Positions 54,123 through 63,053 of a stretch of 64,000 bases of DNA are shown piece after piece. The DNA is from Pseudomonadota bacterium (GTDB taxonomy: Bacteria > Pseudomonadota > Gammaproteobacteria > Burkholderiales > Gallionellaceae), in the NCBI GenBank assembly GCA_021821945.1, contig JAJZTF010000004.1, forward strand, positions 1 to 64,000, given 5' to 3'. Position numbers and translations under genes: made by a program. Below the pieces are notes generated by a model that saw nothing but the letters and a program-made list of their open reading frames with translations, made no database searches and was not told the origin of the DNA. Position 1 is the stretch's first letter. The number at the start of each line of letters is the position of its first letter.

Positions 54123-56759
54123 ATGCATTGCAAAGCCGCAGCGATCCGCAGCACCTGCCCCTATTGCGGGGTGGGATGCGGCGTGGAAATCGACGGGGCA
54201 GGGAGACTTGCCGGGGACAGACTTCATCCGGCGAATTTCGGCAGGCTTTGTTCCAAGGGGGCGGCGCTTGCCGACACGCTGGAACACGATGGCAAGCTCC
54301 TCCATCCCGAGGTCTATGGTAAGCGCGCCACCTGGGATCAGGCGCTCAATCTGGTGGCGGAAAGATTCAGCAGCGTGATTGCCGAGCACGGGCCGGATGC
54401 GGTTGCCTTCTATGTCTCGGGACAGCTGCTGACCGAGGATTATTATGTCGCAAACAAGCTGATGAAGGGTTTCATCGGCAGCGCGAACATCGACACCAAT
54501 TCAAGGCTCTGCATGGCTTCTGCAGTTGCGGCGATGAAGCGTGCATTCGGGGCCGATGCGGTGCCTGTCTGCTATGAGGACATCGAGATTGCGGACCTGA
54601 TCGTATTGACAGGTTCCAACTATGCATGGGCGCACCCCGTTCTTTACCAGCGCCTTGCTGCCGCAAAAAAGAAACGGCCTGCCATGCGCGTGGTGGTGAT
54701 AGACCCCCGCCGCACCGCGACCTGCGACATCGCCGATCTTCATCTGGCGATCAGGCCGGGATGTGACGCCCATCTGTTCAACGGCCTTCTGCACCATCTG
54801 CGTCGCGAGGACCTGCTGGACCTTGCCTACATAGAAGCGCATGTCGAAGGATATGCAGCTGCCTTTGCCGCTGCCCGGGATGCGGGTTCCGTTCCCAAGG
54901 TGGCGAAGGCATGCGGCATCAGCGAGTCCGCTGTTGCAGAATTTTTCAGTCTGTTTGCGCGCACGGAAAAAGTCGTGACGGTGTTTTCCCAGGGCATCAA
55001 CCAGTCCTCGAGCGGAGTCGACAAGGGCAATGCGATCATCAACGTGCATCTTGCCACCGGCAGGATGGGGCAGCCCGGCATGGGGCCGTTTTCCGTGACG
55101 GGCCAGCCGAATGCGATGGGTGGGCGCGAAGTAGGCGGACTTGCCAACCAGCTCGCATCCCACATGGATTTCTCTGACCCCGCCGGCATGGATCGCGTTG
55201 CGCGTTTCTGGAATTCCGAAAACATCGCAAGGCAGCCGGGCTTGAAGGCCGTGGACATGTTCGATGCGATTGCAGATAAGAAAATCAGGGCTGTCTGGAT
55301 CATGGGCACCAATCCCGTTGTGAGCATGCCGGATGCCGACAGGGTCAGGGAAGCGCTGCTTGGTTGCGAGCTGGTGGTCGTATCCGATTGCGTGCGTCAT
55401 ACCGACACCACCGAATGCGCGGACATATTGCTGCCCGCCTGCGGCTGGGGCGAGAAGGACGGCACGGTGACCAATTCCGAGCGGCGCATCTCGCGCCAAC
55501 GATCCTTCGTTCCCGCTTCAGGGGAAGCACGCCCCGACTGGTGGATCATCACCGAGGTCGCGAGACGCATGGGTTTTTCAGCAGCCTTTCCCTATGCGAG
55601 GCCGGCCGATATATTTCGCGAGCACGCACGCCTTTCCGGTTTTGAAAATGCCGGCGAGCGCGCATTCGACATCAGCGCCTTGAGCGGATTGAGCGACGAA
55701 CAATACGACGAGCTGCAACCCGTGCAGTGGCCTGTGAATGCAAAAGCGCCGAATGGCACGGCGAGACTTTTCGAAGATGGAAGATTTTATACGCCGGGCG
55801 GACGCGCGCGCATGATCGCGGTCCATCCCAGGCTGCCCGCGATGCCTGTCGATGAGAATTTTCCGCTGGTGTTGAACACCGGCCGCATGCGGGACCAGTG
55901 GCACACGATGACGCGCACCGGCCTCGTGCCGCGCCTGAATTCGCATTCCATTGAACCTTATGTAGAGGTGCATGCATCGGATGCGCATGGGCTTGCCGAA
56001 GGAAGTCTTGCGCGCCTGATAAGCCGCAATGGCAGCATGCTTGCGCGTGTGAAGATCAGCGATGAGCAGCGGCCGGGTTCGGTGTTCGTGCCCATGCACT
56101 GGAGCGATGCCTATGCCAGATCGGCAAGGGTGGATGCGCTGGTCGCACCCGTCACCGATCCGATCTCGGGCCAGCCCGAATCCAAGCATGCGCCGGTGCG
56201 CATCGAACCCTATCGCCCGCTGTGGCAGGGGTTCGTGCTGAGCCGCAGCCGTCTTGCATTTCCGGATGCCAGCTATTGCGCCTGCACCCAAGGTTCAGGC
56301 TACTGGCGGCACGAGATTGCCGGCGAAAGTCAGCCGGCTGACTGGCGAACCTGGGTAAAGATGAATCTGGGTCGGCCGTCGGATGCAGACTGGATCGAAT
56401 ACCTGGATGCCGCAATGGGGCGATATCGCGCTGCCTGTCTGATAGAGGGAAGGCTGGAAGCGGTATTCTTCATTTCAGCGGATCATCGCCTGCCCGAACG
56501 CGAATGGCTTGCCAGCCTGTTCAAAAAATCGCAACTCGAACCTGCCGATCTGTCCGGCCTTCTGGCAGCAAGAGCGCCCAAGGATGCCGATGCCGGGCGC
56601 ATCGTGTGCGCCTGCTTCAGCGTGGGAGAGAAAACCATACTGGATGCGATACAGTCGCAGGGATTGAAGAGCGTCGAGGAAGTTGGCCAATACCTGAAAG
56701 CCGGCACCAATTGCGGCTCATGCGTTCCCGAAATCCGCAAGCTCCTTATGCGCCATTGA
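54123..56759 (+). CDS. nasA: Assimilatory nitrate reductase catalytic subunit
   Basis: 878 residues of the Mo-bisMGD family: [4Fe-4S] cysteines 12, 15, 19 and 43 (TCPYCGVGCG, RLCSKG), molybdenum ligand Cys130 (NSRLCMASAV), FSQGINQSSSGVDKGNAIIN, LNTGRMRDQWHTMTRTG near the MoCo-binding C-terminal part, and a final BFD-like [2Fe-2S] domain (IVCACFSVGEKTI, GTNCGSCVPEIRKLL). That last domain is what the cytoplasmic NasA of Klebsiella has, and likely takes electrons from a flavoprotein. No signal peptide, as expected. A decayed copy of its last 95 bases lies at 57528-57623. Confidence 0.95.
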   Translation: MHCKAAAIRSTCPYCGVGCGVEIDGAGRLAGDRLHPANFGRLCSKGAALADTLEHDGKLLHPEVYGKRATWDQALNLVAERFSSVIAEHGPDAVAFYVSGQLLTEDYYVANKLMKGFIGSANIDTNSRLCMASAVAAMKRAFGADAVPVCYEDIEIADLIVLTGSNYAWAHPVLYQRLAAAKKKRPAMRVVVIDPRRTATCDIADLHLAIRPGCDAHLFNGLLHHLRREDLLDLAYIEAHVEGYAAAFAAARDAGSVPKVAKACGISESAVAEFFSLFARTEKVVTVFSQGINQSSSGVDKGNAIINVHLATGRMGQPGMGPFSVTGQPNAMGGREVGGLANQLASHMDFSDPAGMDRVARFWNSENIARQPGLKAVDMFDAIADKKIRAVWIMGTNPVVSMPDADRVREALLGCELVVVSDCVRHTDTTECADILLPACGWGEKDGTVTNSERRISRQRSFVPASGEARPDWWIITEVARRMGFSAAFPYARPADIFREHARLSGFENAGERAFDISALSGLSDEQYDELQPVQWPVNAKAPNGTARLFEDGRFYTPGGRARMIAVHPRLPAMPVDENFPLVLNTGRMRDQWHTMTRTGLVPRLNSHSIEPYVEVHASDAHGLAEGSLARLISRNGSMLARVKISDEQRPGSVFVPMHWSDAYARSARVDALVAPVTDPISGQPESKHAPVRIEPYRPLWQGFVLSRSRLAFPDASYCACTQGSGYWRHEIAGESQPADWRTWVKMNLGRPSDADWIEYLDAAMGRYRAACLIEGRLEAVFFISADHRLPEREWLASLFKKSQLEPADLSGLLAARAPKDADAGRIVCACFSVGEKTILDAIQSQGLKSVEEVGQYLKAGTNCGSCVPEIRKLLMRH

Positions 56760-56800
56760 TGGCGGCCTACTTGGAGAAACGCTTTCGGTGGAATTTAAGA

Positions 56801-57103
56801 TCATGTCGTGTGGATGCGCTCTGCATGCAATTTCAACCCCAGCGCAGAAATCACTTTGAGGATCGTTGCAAAACTTGGATTGCCTTCACCAGACAAAGCT
56901 TTGTATAGACTTTCGCGTCCCAGCCCCGTTTGCCTGGCAAGCTGTGTCATCCCTTTTGCGCGAGCGATCGTGCCGAGTGCCTTGGCAATAAAGGCAGCGT
57001 CATCCCCCGCCTCTTCCATGCAGGCTTCCAGGTATTCCGCCATATCCTCGTCTGTCTTTAGATGTTCGGCGCTATCCCATTTTTTCAGTTTGATGGTCTT
57101 CAT
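56801..57103 (-). CDS. higA: HigA-type antitoxin (XRE family)
   Basis: 100 residues: addiction-module antidote of the XRE/HigA1 type with helix-turn-helix GMTQLARQTGLGRESLYKAL and SGEGNPSFATILKVISALGL; DDAAFIAKALGTIARAKG precedes it. ATG 57103 has GAAAGA eight bases upstream; ATG 57118, touching the toxin's TAA, is an alternative giving 105 residues. It neutralises the RelE-like toxin encoded just upstream and probably represses the shared promoter. Confidence 0.88.
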   Translation of the reverse strand: MKTIKLKKWDSAEHLKTDEDMAEYLEACMEEAGDDAAFIAKALGTIARAKGMTQLARQTGLGRESLYKALSGEGNPSFATILKVISALGLKLHAERIHTT

Positions 57104-57117
57104 ATTTATATCTTTCA

Positions 57118-57408
57118 TTAAACATTTCGTGCAATTTCGAGCGCAGTTTTGATGTCATTTTTCTGGGTGGATTTGTCGCCGCCTGCCAGTAGGATAACAA
57201 TTTCCTTTCCCCGTTTTACAAAATAAACCCGATAACCCGGCCCGCAATGAATCCTCATTTCAGATACGCCTTCGCCTACTGGTTCGCAATCGCCGAAGTT
57301 GCCATCTTCTGCACGATCAATTCGCACCTGGATGCGTCGGGCAGCTTTTGCATCTTTCAGCCCTGCGAACCAGTTATCAAATACTTCCGTTGTTTGAATT
57401 GAATTCAT
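57118..57408 (-). CDS. higB: RelE/HigB-like toxin
   Basis: 96 residues of the RelE/ParE barrel family, DUF891/HigB-type: FDNWFAGLKDAKAARRIQVR, GVSEMRIHCGPGYRVYFVKR, EIVILLAGGDKSTQKNDI. The family cleaves mRNA at ribosomes. ATG 57408 sits only eight bases after the -10 box of its promoter, so the message may have no leader. Toxin first, antitoxin second, as in HigBA. Confidence 0.88.
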   Translation of the reverse strand: MNSIQTTEVFDNWFAGLKDAKAARRIQVRIDRAEDGNFGDCEPVGEGVSEMRIHCGPGYRVYFVKRGKEIVILLAGGDKSTQKNDIKTALEIARNV

Positions 57409-57415
57409 GCGCAAG

Positions 57416-57444
57416 ATTGTATTATTTGGGATACATGCCGTCAA
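57416..57444 (-). promoter_or_regulatory. Strong sigma-70 promoter of higBA
   Basis: On the minus strand -35 TTGACG (57439-57444), 17 bp, and -10 TACAAT (57416-57421), each five of six consensus bases. The expected start point is 57408-57410, coinciding with the toxin ATG. Confidence 0.75.
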
Positions 57445-57527
57445 TCTGCGATTTGTAATGAATCGACCAGGGCAACACCTACGGCAGCAGACACTCTTTC
57501 CTTAACTCATCAAGCGGACATTGGGCA

Positions 57528-57623
57528 GGCTGAAGGAGCGTCGAGAAGATTGGCCAACGCCTGAAAGCCGGCACCAATTGCGGCTCGTGCGTTTCCGAAA
57601 TCCGCAAGCTCCTGGCACGTTGA
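57528..57623 (+). pseudogene. Decayed copy of the nasA 3' end
   Basis: This stretch repeats 56661-56759. From CCTGAAAGCCGGCACC onward it differs at only two of about the first 55 bases and reads LKAGTNCGSCVSEIRKLLAR and stop, keeping both cluster cysteines of the BFD-like tail. Upstream, small indels break the frame (GAGAAGATTGG against GAGGAAGTTGG). It is followed by unrelated DNA. It and the nasA end bracket the toxin-antitoxin pair. Confidence 0.8.
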
Positions 57624-57627
57624 TCAA

Positions 57628-58263
57628 TCAGTCTTCGATCGATCCGTTCAGGAAGAACCGCACCCACACCTCGAACTGCAGCACCTTGCCGGCGAATCCG
57701 GCAGGCGGCGCAGGATAGGCAGCCGCTTCAACGGCTCTTTTGGCCGCCGCATCGAGGATGCCGGAGCCGCTCGATGTCACGACCGACAGATTGCTCACCT
57801 GACCGTCCAGATAATTGAAGGCCACCTTGGTCCTGCCCGCGACATGCGCCATGCGGGCGGATGCCGGATACACCACTGCCGCCTGGACGGCAGCCTTCAC
57901 CGCGCCCTTGAAGCTGTCCGAAACCGTCGCCGGCGGGGCTGGCCTTGGCGGTTCGGCAGGCTTGACCGGCAGGGTAACGGGCGAGGCTTCCGCCACCGGT
58001 TCAGGCTCCTCAATCTTTGGAACGGGCTCGGGCGTCTCCCTGGGCTTCGCCTGTGGCGCCTTGTGCTGCTGAGGCCTGGGCGGCTCCACCTTCTTTTCCG
58101 GAGGCGTCTCGGGCTTCACGGGCTCGGGAAAGCTAAGCATCACGGCAGGTTCCGGCGTTTCAGCCTTGGCCGGATTCTTTGCGGCAATCAACACCAAGGA
58201 GGCGATCATCAGCGCTTCGATCGCCAGCGCCAGCAGCGCCGATTTTGTCATGGCAAGTTTCAC
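57628..58263 (-). CDS. tonB: TonB energy transducer
   Basis: 211 residues: an N-terminal membrane helix (SALLALAIEALMIASLVLIA), a Pro/Glu/Lys-rich periplasmic span (about 35-110) and the TonB C-terminal domain (VYPASARMAHVAGRTKVAFN, VRFFLNGSIED). It spans the periplasm to drive the TonB-dependent receptor. GTG 58263 (AGGAAG upstream) overlaps the exbD stop as GTGA; ATG 58251 is the other choice. Last gene of the uptake island. Confidence 0.9.
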   Translation of the reverse strand: MKLAMTKSALLALAIEALMIASLVLIAAKNPAKAETPEPAVMLSFPEPVKPETPPEKKVEPPRPQQHKAPQAKPRETPEPVPKIEEPEPVAEASPVTLPVKPAEPPRPAPPATVSDSFKGAVKAAVQAAVVYPASARMAHVAGRTKVAFNYLDGQVSNLSVVTSSGSGILDAAAKRAVEAAAYPAPPAGFAGKVLQFEVWVRFFLNGSIED

Positions 58264-58667
58264 GGCGCTTCCTGCTTCTGTGCGGCAAGACCGATCTGCG
58301 TCACTCCCGCAAGCCGGCATGCATCCATCGCATGCATCAGGCTCTGCGTCGAGGTTGTTGCATTTGCGATGATCGTCACGACCGTGTGGTCGCCCTTCTG
58401 TCGCAACATGGCCGTCAACTGTTCAAGGCTCGTCTTTTTCCCGTCCACGTCGATATTGCCTGCCGCATCCACGTTCACGATCAGCTTTGGCTGGTCGAGT
58501 GCGGTTGCCGTCGAGCTCTTCGCAAGGCTCGAACTGATGCCTGTCGATGGGATCATGTGCAGCGTGATCATGATGAAAAACACCAGCAGGAAAAACATGA
58601 TGTCTATCATCGGAATGATTTCGATGCGCGCCTTCTTGTTGACCTCGAAATATTTCATCGCAGCCAT
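58260..58667 (-). CDS. exbD: ExbD biopolymer transport protein
   Basis: 135 residues, with the channel helix IEIIPMIDIMFFLLVFFIMI carrying the essential aspartate near Asp22, then the periplasmic domain (LIVNVDAAGNIDVDGKKTSL). With ExbB it forms the proton channel that energises TonB. Starts one base after exbB. The opening MAAMKYFEVNKKARIEII is usual. Confidence 0.93.
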   Translation of the reverse strand: MAAMKYFEVNKKARIEIIPMIDIMFFLLVFFIMITLHMIPSTGISSSLAKSSTATALDQPKLIVNVDAAGNIDVDGKKTSLEQLTAMLRQKGDHTVVTIIANATTSTQSLMHAMDACRLAGVTQIGLAAQKQEAP

Positions 58668-58668
58668 C

Positions 58669-59343
58669 TCAGGCCACCCTTACCTTGGGCCCCGGGACGA
58701 TTCTTGGCGGATTCGTTGCGTCCTGGTAATGCAGATACATGCGGTTCACCAGCATCACCTTGAGCGTTTCCAGCTGATGCATGATCACGCGCACCCTGTT
58801 GTTCAACGCATTGAAGAAGAACAGCCCTATGATCGCGATGACCAGACCGAAGGCCGTTGCGAGCAGCGCTTCGGCCACACCGCCCGTCACCTTGGTCGGC
58901 GCGCTTCCCGCATCGCCCAGAACCTGGAATGCATTGAACATGCCGAGTATGGTCCCAAGCAATCCCAGAAGCGGCGCCATCGTGACGATGGTGTCGAGTA
59001 TCCAGAGGTATCGATCTATGCCAGGCGCCTCGCGCATGATGGATTCGTCGAGCTTGTCCGAAATCCTGTCAAAGTCGTGCGCGAGATCATGCTTCATGGC
59101 AACATCGATCACGCTTGCATGCGGCAGCAGCGCATACCCTTCGCCAAGATGGGAAAGAGTCTGATCGCCTAGGCGCGTCTCGGATTCAAGCTTGTCCATG
59201 ATCTGATTGCCCTGCTTGATCACCTTCATCAGATGCCAGCTGCGCTCGATTGAAATGGTCAGTGCAACCAGCAGAAGCACCGCCATCAGATAAAGTATTC
59301 CGCTGGAAGAATTCGCAACGTGTTCTATCGTTTCCATGTTCAT
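58669..59343 (-). CDS. exbB: ExbB biopolymer transport protein
   Basis: 224 residues of the MotA/TolQ/ExbB family with three helices. TIVTMAPLLGLLGTILGMFN and GVAEALLATAFGLVIAIIGL are the two channel helices. A good ribosome site (AAGGGGA) precedes ATG 59343. It is distinct from the tolQ homologue at 31 kb. Followed directly by exbD and tonB. Confidence 0.94.
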   Translation of the reverse strand: MNMETIEHVANSSSGILYLMAVLLLVALTISIERSWHLMKVIKQGNQIMDKLESETRLGDQTLSHLGEGYALLPHASVIDVAMKHDLAHDFDRISDKLDESIMREAPGIDRYLWILDTIVTMAPLLGLLGTILGMFNAFQVLGDAGSAPTKVTGGVAEALLATAFGLVIAIIGLFFFNALNNRVRVIMHQLETLKVMLVNRMYLHYQDATNPPRIVPGPKVRVA

Positions 59344-59365
59344 TTTTCTATCCCCTTTAAATAGC

Positions 59366-60709
59366 CTATTCGATGCGCGCCCGATCGCAGACGGAGTGAC
59401 TGCCGTCTATCGCACAGGTATTTCGCAGTTTTCCATTTACATCCCAAACCTGGGCTACCCACTTCACGGCCCCTGTCCTCTCCAGAGTCATGTAACCGAA
59501 ACCTCCCACCCAAGAGCTCAGATGTTCAACGACAGCTCCCGGCGCCGGAGCAACATCAATGGAGTCTGGCAGAGGAGACGTATCTTCCATGGTGCCGGAA
59601 AAACCCGCGATGAATTGCGCGGGATGCGGGCTCGAGAAGCTCACCTGTTGCCATGCATGCACATGGCCTGAAAGCAGCAAGTCCACGCCTGATGGCAGAA
59701 ACTTTGGATCAAGCGCGCCAAATACCGACTGGATTCCCTGATTCCCCGGAAGCACGCGACCGTCTTCGGAAGTCGAGAAGCCGAGCATGGGCTGATGGTT
59801 TGCGACTATGTTGTAGGAGGCCTGCTTCACCAACTCTGCCAGCATCTCATGCATCCTGCTATATTTGACCCAGCGGATGTCCTCTGCTGGAACCGCATGT
59901 TCCGGCGAATTGGACGTATCCATCACGATAAGCTGCGCGCCATCTCCCAAAGGAACCGCATAGGGATCGCTGTAATCGCCGATATCGTCATCGGCAGCGT
60001 TGTTGCAATCCCTCCTTGATTCCAGAGGTCGAGGATCAATCATGCGCCACCAGCCCTGGCCTGCCCTGGAGCAGGATTCATGGTTGCCGCGTACCAGTAC
60101 CCATGGTGCTGCCTTAAGCAAGGCTTTCCCAGGCATGAAGAAGTCCGCCTTCCACACATCCCATCCATATCCCCATGGACTGCCCTTGCACCCCGGATGG
60201 TCAAAAGGGCATGGGCTTTCCCTGTACAGAAGATCGCCGACATGCAAGACGAGATCTGGCTTCCATCTTGCCGCTTCCTCGGCTATCCTTGCAAACGGAT
60301 ATTGCCTATCGTCGTTGCATCCCTGGTATGCATGGTCTCCCATCTTCAGCCTGCAACCCGTATCGCCGATGACGACCATTTTCTTCACAAGCTTGGGTAC
60401 CAGCGGCAGAAGTTCATGGCCCACCGATACCCCTCCGGCCTTTTCAGGAATCTCCATCTCGCAGGTGAGCCTCGGAAAATCAGACGGCTTTCCCCATCTG
60501 CCAGGCAGCGAAACTGGCTTGGCTCTCACTTTCATGCGCAATTCCTGTCCGTCGATCCGAATCAGCGGACATATCGAACCTCTGGTGACAACCCTTGCCA
60601 CCTGAGCGCCATTCTCTCCCAGCACGACGTAAGCAATGTCCTCCGCGAGCGCAGTCCTGCCTGCAAATGCAAACAGTATGCATAAAATGATGCCGATGTA
60701 TCCTGGCAT
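59366..60709 (-). CDS. Secreted metallophosphoesterase
   Basis: 447 residues: signal peptide (ILCILFAFAGRTALAE), an N-terminal domain (to about 105), then a calcineurin-like dinuclear metal site: VVIGDTGCR, LVLHVGDLLYR, LVRGNHESC, IVANHQPML and LLSGHVHAW. All five metal motifs are complete. It should hydrolyse phosphate esters in the periplasm; purple-acid-phosphatase-like proteins are the nearest relatives by look. It lies between a TonB receptor and exbB, suggesting that substrate or product is imported by that system. Confidence 0.85.
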   Translation of the reverse strand: MPGYIGIILCILFAFAGRTALAEDIAYVVLGENGAQVARVVTRGSICPLIRIDGQELRMKVRAKPVSLPGRWGKPSDFPRLTCEMEIPEKAGGVSVGHELLPLVPKLVKKMVVIGDTGCRLKMGDHAYQGCNDDRQYPFARIAEEAARWKPDLVLHVGDLLYRESPCPFDHPGCKGSPWGYGWDVWKADFFMPGKALLKAAPWVLVRGNHESCSRAGQGWWRMIDPRPLESRRDCNNAADDDIGDYSDPYAVPLGDGAQLIVMDTSNSPEHAVPAEDIRWVKYSRMHEMLAELVKQASYNIVANHQPMLGFSTSEDGRVLPGNQGIQSVFGALDPKFLPSGVDLLLSGHVHAWQQVSFSSPHPAQFIAGFSGTMEDTSPLPDSIDVAPAPGAVVEHLSSWVGGFGYMTLERTGAVKWVAQVWDVNGKLRNTCAIDGSHSVCDRARIE

Positions 60710-60736
60710 GAGCTTTTCCTCTCGCGCGAATGGAAC

Positions 60737-60752
60737 AGGGGCGAAAGCCCCC
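60737..60752 (-). terminator. GC hairpin between receptor and phosphoesterase genes
   Basis: GGGGC and GCCCC flank a four-base loop (TTTC on the minus strand) in the 55-base gap. There is no T-run, so it may lower expression of the downstream genes or stabilise processed mRNA rather than stop transcription completely. Confidence 0.35.
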
Positions 60753-60764
60753 GTTTCTTTCGTA

Positions 60765-62954
60765 TCACAGATCGACAGACAAACTCACCATCACGGTGCG
60801 CGTCGGCATCGCGTAGAACATCGGATTGCCATTCGCATCGTTGGCAAAGGACGCGTAGATCTGGTTCTTGTTCAGCAGGTTGTCGATCTGGAATCCCAGC
60901 CTTGCATTCCTGCCTAGGAATCCGCCCTTGTCCAGCATATAGCTCGAGGCGAAATTCACGAGGGTGTAGCTCGACATGGGAATCGCATTGCCGTTGACAT
61001 CCACACCGCTGTAATACCGCCCGACCTCCTTGGCCATAAGGGAAGCATAGGCCGGTCCTTGGTTGTAAATCACGCCCAGAGCGGCCGTTCCCTTCGGTAT
61101 GTTCTGCAACACCGTGCCTGCCGTGCTCACCGAATAGTTGTTGATCGCATAGTTGCCGTAGAGGCTTACTCCCCCGCCCAGCATGTAGGTGCCTTCCCCT
61201 TCGATGCCGCTGTATTTCACCCCGCCCGTGTTGTTGTAGCAGGTGTAGATTCCACAGGGCGTCGGGGTATTCTGGTTGGAAAAATCGATGTAATAGACAT
61301 CGGCGGACAGCGCCAGCTTTTCGGTATTCCATGTCGTGCCCAGCTGGTAGTTGGTCGACTGGGAAGGCTCCAGCGTGCCGGGCTGGGTGGCGACTGTACC
61401 GCCTTTCGGATAAAACGCGTTGAGGTTGGGGGCGAGCATGCCCTGTGCATACTGGGCATAGACCGACAGATCAGGCTGGACCATGTAGCGCGCAGTCAAG
61501 GTCGGCAGCGCCTTGGTCCAGGTCTGCGATGAACTCAGTGGCGCACCCGTTGAACCCTGATTGACCGTTGCATCTATCGTGCGGTTGAAGGACACATATT
61601 TCAATCCTGGCGTCACGGTCAGATCCTTCATCGGCTTCCATTCATACTGCAAATATGGCTGTATGGTGGTCAGCGTGTCGGTCATCAGGCGGTCTATCCC
61701 GTTTATGCCGCCACCCGCTGGATTGAGCGCGCCATTGAGCGAAAAGTCGACCTCGATCTGTGAACGGTTGTTCGCCTGATGATCGACCCACAGCCCCATG
61801 TCGATCTGGCCAGGACCTGCCGGCCTGGACATGCGCAGGGTGTTGCCTACCGACCTGTAATTCATGGTCATCATCTGTCCCGGCACGTTGTTCGGGCCAT
61901 ATGTCGTGCCGTTGGGCTGGCCAAGCCCGGGATCCACACCGTTTGTGCCGTCGTGGTAATAGGCATAGGTGTAGAGCTTGTCGTCTATCGTCCAGTCTCC
62001 CTGCAGCGTTTTCAGGCCGACATACTCGAAATCGGAAGTGATGTTGTCGATGTTGTAGCCTGCGAAATCCTGGCTGGTCGGATCATTGTTGAGCCCGAAA
62101 TTGGTGCCGAACTTCTGCATGTTGGCTGCGGTCGTTCCGAGTGCCACGTTCTGGTGTATCTTGTTCTGCATGGTGACGAAGGTGAGCAGGGAATCATCCC
62201 CCACCGGCCTGATGTATTTGAAGAACAGGTTCTCGCGGCGCTGGGCTGCATTGGTCAGATAGCCATCCGTCTGGAAATTCTTGTAATCGATGAAGGCGCG
62301 CGCATCCCCGGCGTCCTTCATCGTTCCGGTATCCAGCTCTGCGCCGAACAGCCTGGTGTTGAAGCTTCCGACCGTCGCATAGGGCGTCACGCCGCCCTGT
62401 GAGCTGACATCCTTGGAAGATACGGCGATCGTGCCGCCGAATGTCGCATTGCCGATGTTGCTGGCATCACCCGGGCCACGGTCGACGACGATCTTGCCGG
62501 TATCCTGCTGCATGAAATAGGATGTCGAGTGCTGCGTGAAATCGTTGGAGTCACCCCAAGGTATGCCGTCGAAGGTCACGTTGTACTGGCCGTTCTGGAA
62601 TCCCCTCATCGACAAGGCCTGGGTTTCCATCATGCCAGCGCCGTTGGGATCCACGCTCATCACGCTCGGGGCTATGGCCGCGATGTCCGAATAGTTGGAA
62701 CCGGGCGCTGCGTTTTCCTGGATGTAGTGCTGGTTGATGATGGATTGCGGTTCTGTTGCGACAAGAGAACCCTTGGTCGGCGCCTGATAGATCGCTGAAT
62801 CCTGGGTCTGCGCGGGCGCGCTATCCGAACCGCTTCCGCTCTGTACCGTCCCCAAGTCTACCGCGTCCTGGGCTATGGATAACTGGGTTGCGCTGATCAA
62901 TGCACCGCTCAGCATCAGCTGAGCGAGTTTTTTCATCTTGAAGCCGACTTGCAT
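60765..62954 (-). CDS. TonB-dependent outer-membrane receptor
   Basis: 729 residues: signal peptide (QLMLSGALISATQLSIAQ), a TonB-box region near VDLGTV, the plug (about 60-190; LSMRGFQNGQYNVTFDGIPW, GKIVVDRGPGDASNIGNATF), and a 22-strand barrel ending VMVSLSVDL, with the terminal aromatic replaced by leucine. The substrate cannot be told, but the adjacent phosphoesterase and ExbBD-TonB set suggest a phosphorylated compound. ATG 62954 has AGGAGA upstream. Confidence 0.9.
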   Translation of the reverse strand: MQVGFKMKKLAQLMLSGALISATQLSIAQDAVDLGTVQSGSGSDSAPAQTQDSAIYQAPTKGSLVATEPQSIINQHYIQENAAPGSNYSDIAAIAPSVMSVDPNGAGMMETQALSMRGFQNGQYNVTFDGIPWGDSNDFTQHSTSYFMQQDTGKIVVDRGPGDASNIGNATFGGTIAVSSKDVSSQGGVTPYATVGSFNTRLFGAELDTGTMKDAGDARAFIDYKNFQTDGYLTNAAQRRENLFFKYIRPVGDDSLLTFVTMQNKIHQNVALGTTAANMQKFGTNFGLNNDPTSQDFAGYNIDNITSDFEYVGLKTLQGDWTIDDKLYTYAYYHDGTNGVDPGLGQPNGTTYGPNNVPGQMMTMNYRSVGNTLRMSRPAGPGQIDMGLWVDHQANNRSQIEVDFSLNGALNPAGGGINGIDRLMTDTLTTIQPYLQYEWKPMKDLTVTPGLKYVSFNRTIDATVNQGSTGAPLSSSQTWTKALPTLTARYMVQPDLSVYAQYAQGMLAPNLNAFYPKGGTVATQPGTLEPSQSTNYQLGTTWNTEKLALSADVYYIDFSNQNTPTPCGIYTCYNNTGGVKYSGIEGEGTYMLGGGVSLYGNYAINNYSVSTAGTVLQNIPKGTAALGVIYNQGPAYASLMAKEVGRYYSGVDVNGNAIPMSSYTLVNFASSYMLDKGGFLGRNARLGFQIDNLLNKNQIYASFANDANGNPMFYAMPTRTVMVSLSVDL

Positions 62955-63006
62955 GGGTATCTCCTGTTGAATTAATCCGACCATTCCAACAGGATAAAAA
63001 TCGAGA

Positions 63007-63028
63007 CTTAATCCAGAGTGAAATTAAG
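63007..63028. promoter_or_regulatory. Inverted repeat upstream of the receptor gene
   Basis: CTTAAT and ATTAAG are separated by ten bases, in the 99-base gap between the kinase gene and the receptor gene. CTTAAT-type half sites are known for PmrA/QseB response regulators, usually as direct repeats. The regulator partner of the kinase may bind here. Sequence inference only. Confidence 0.4.
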
Positions 63029-63053
63029 ATGAACTTTTTGTTACTTGCCGCCT

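Noticed and set aside
57450-57527. Attachment site or insertion-sequence end between higB and the nasA copy
   Set aside because: No inverted repeat, integrase or tRNA-like sequence was found; only the nasA direct repeat is supported.
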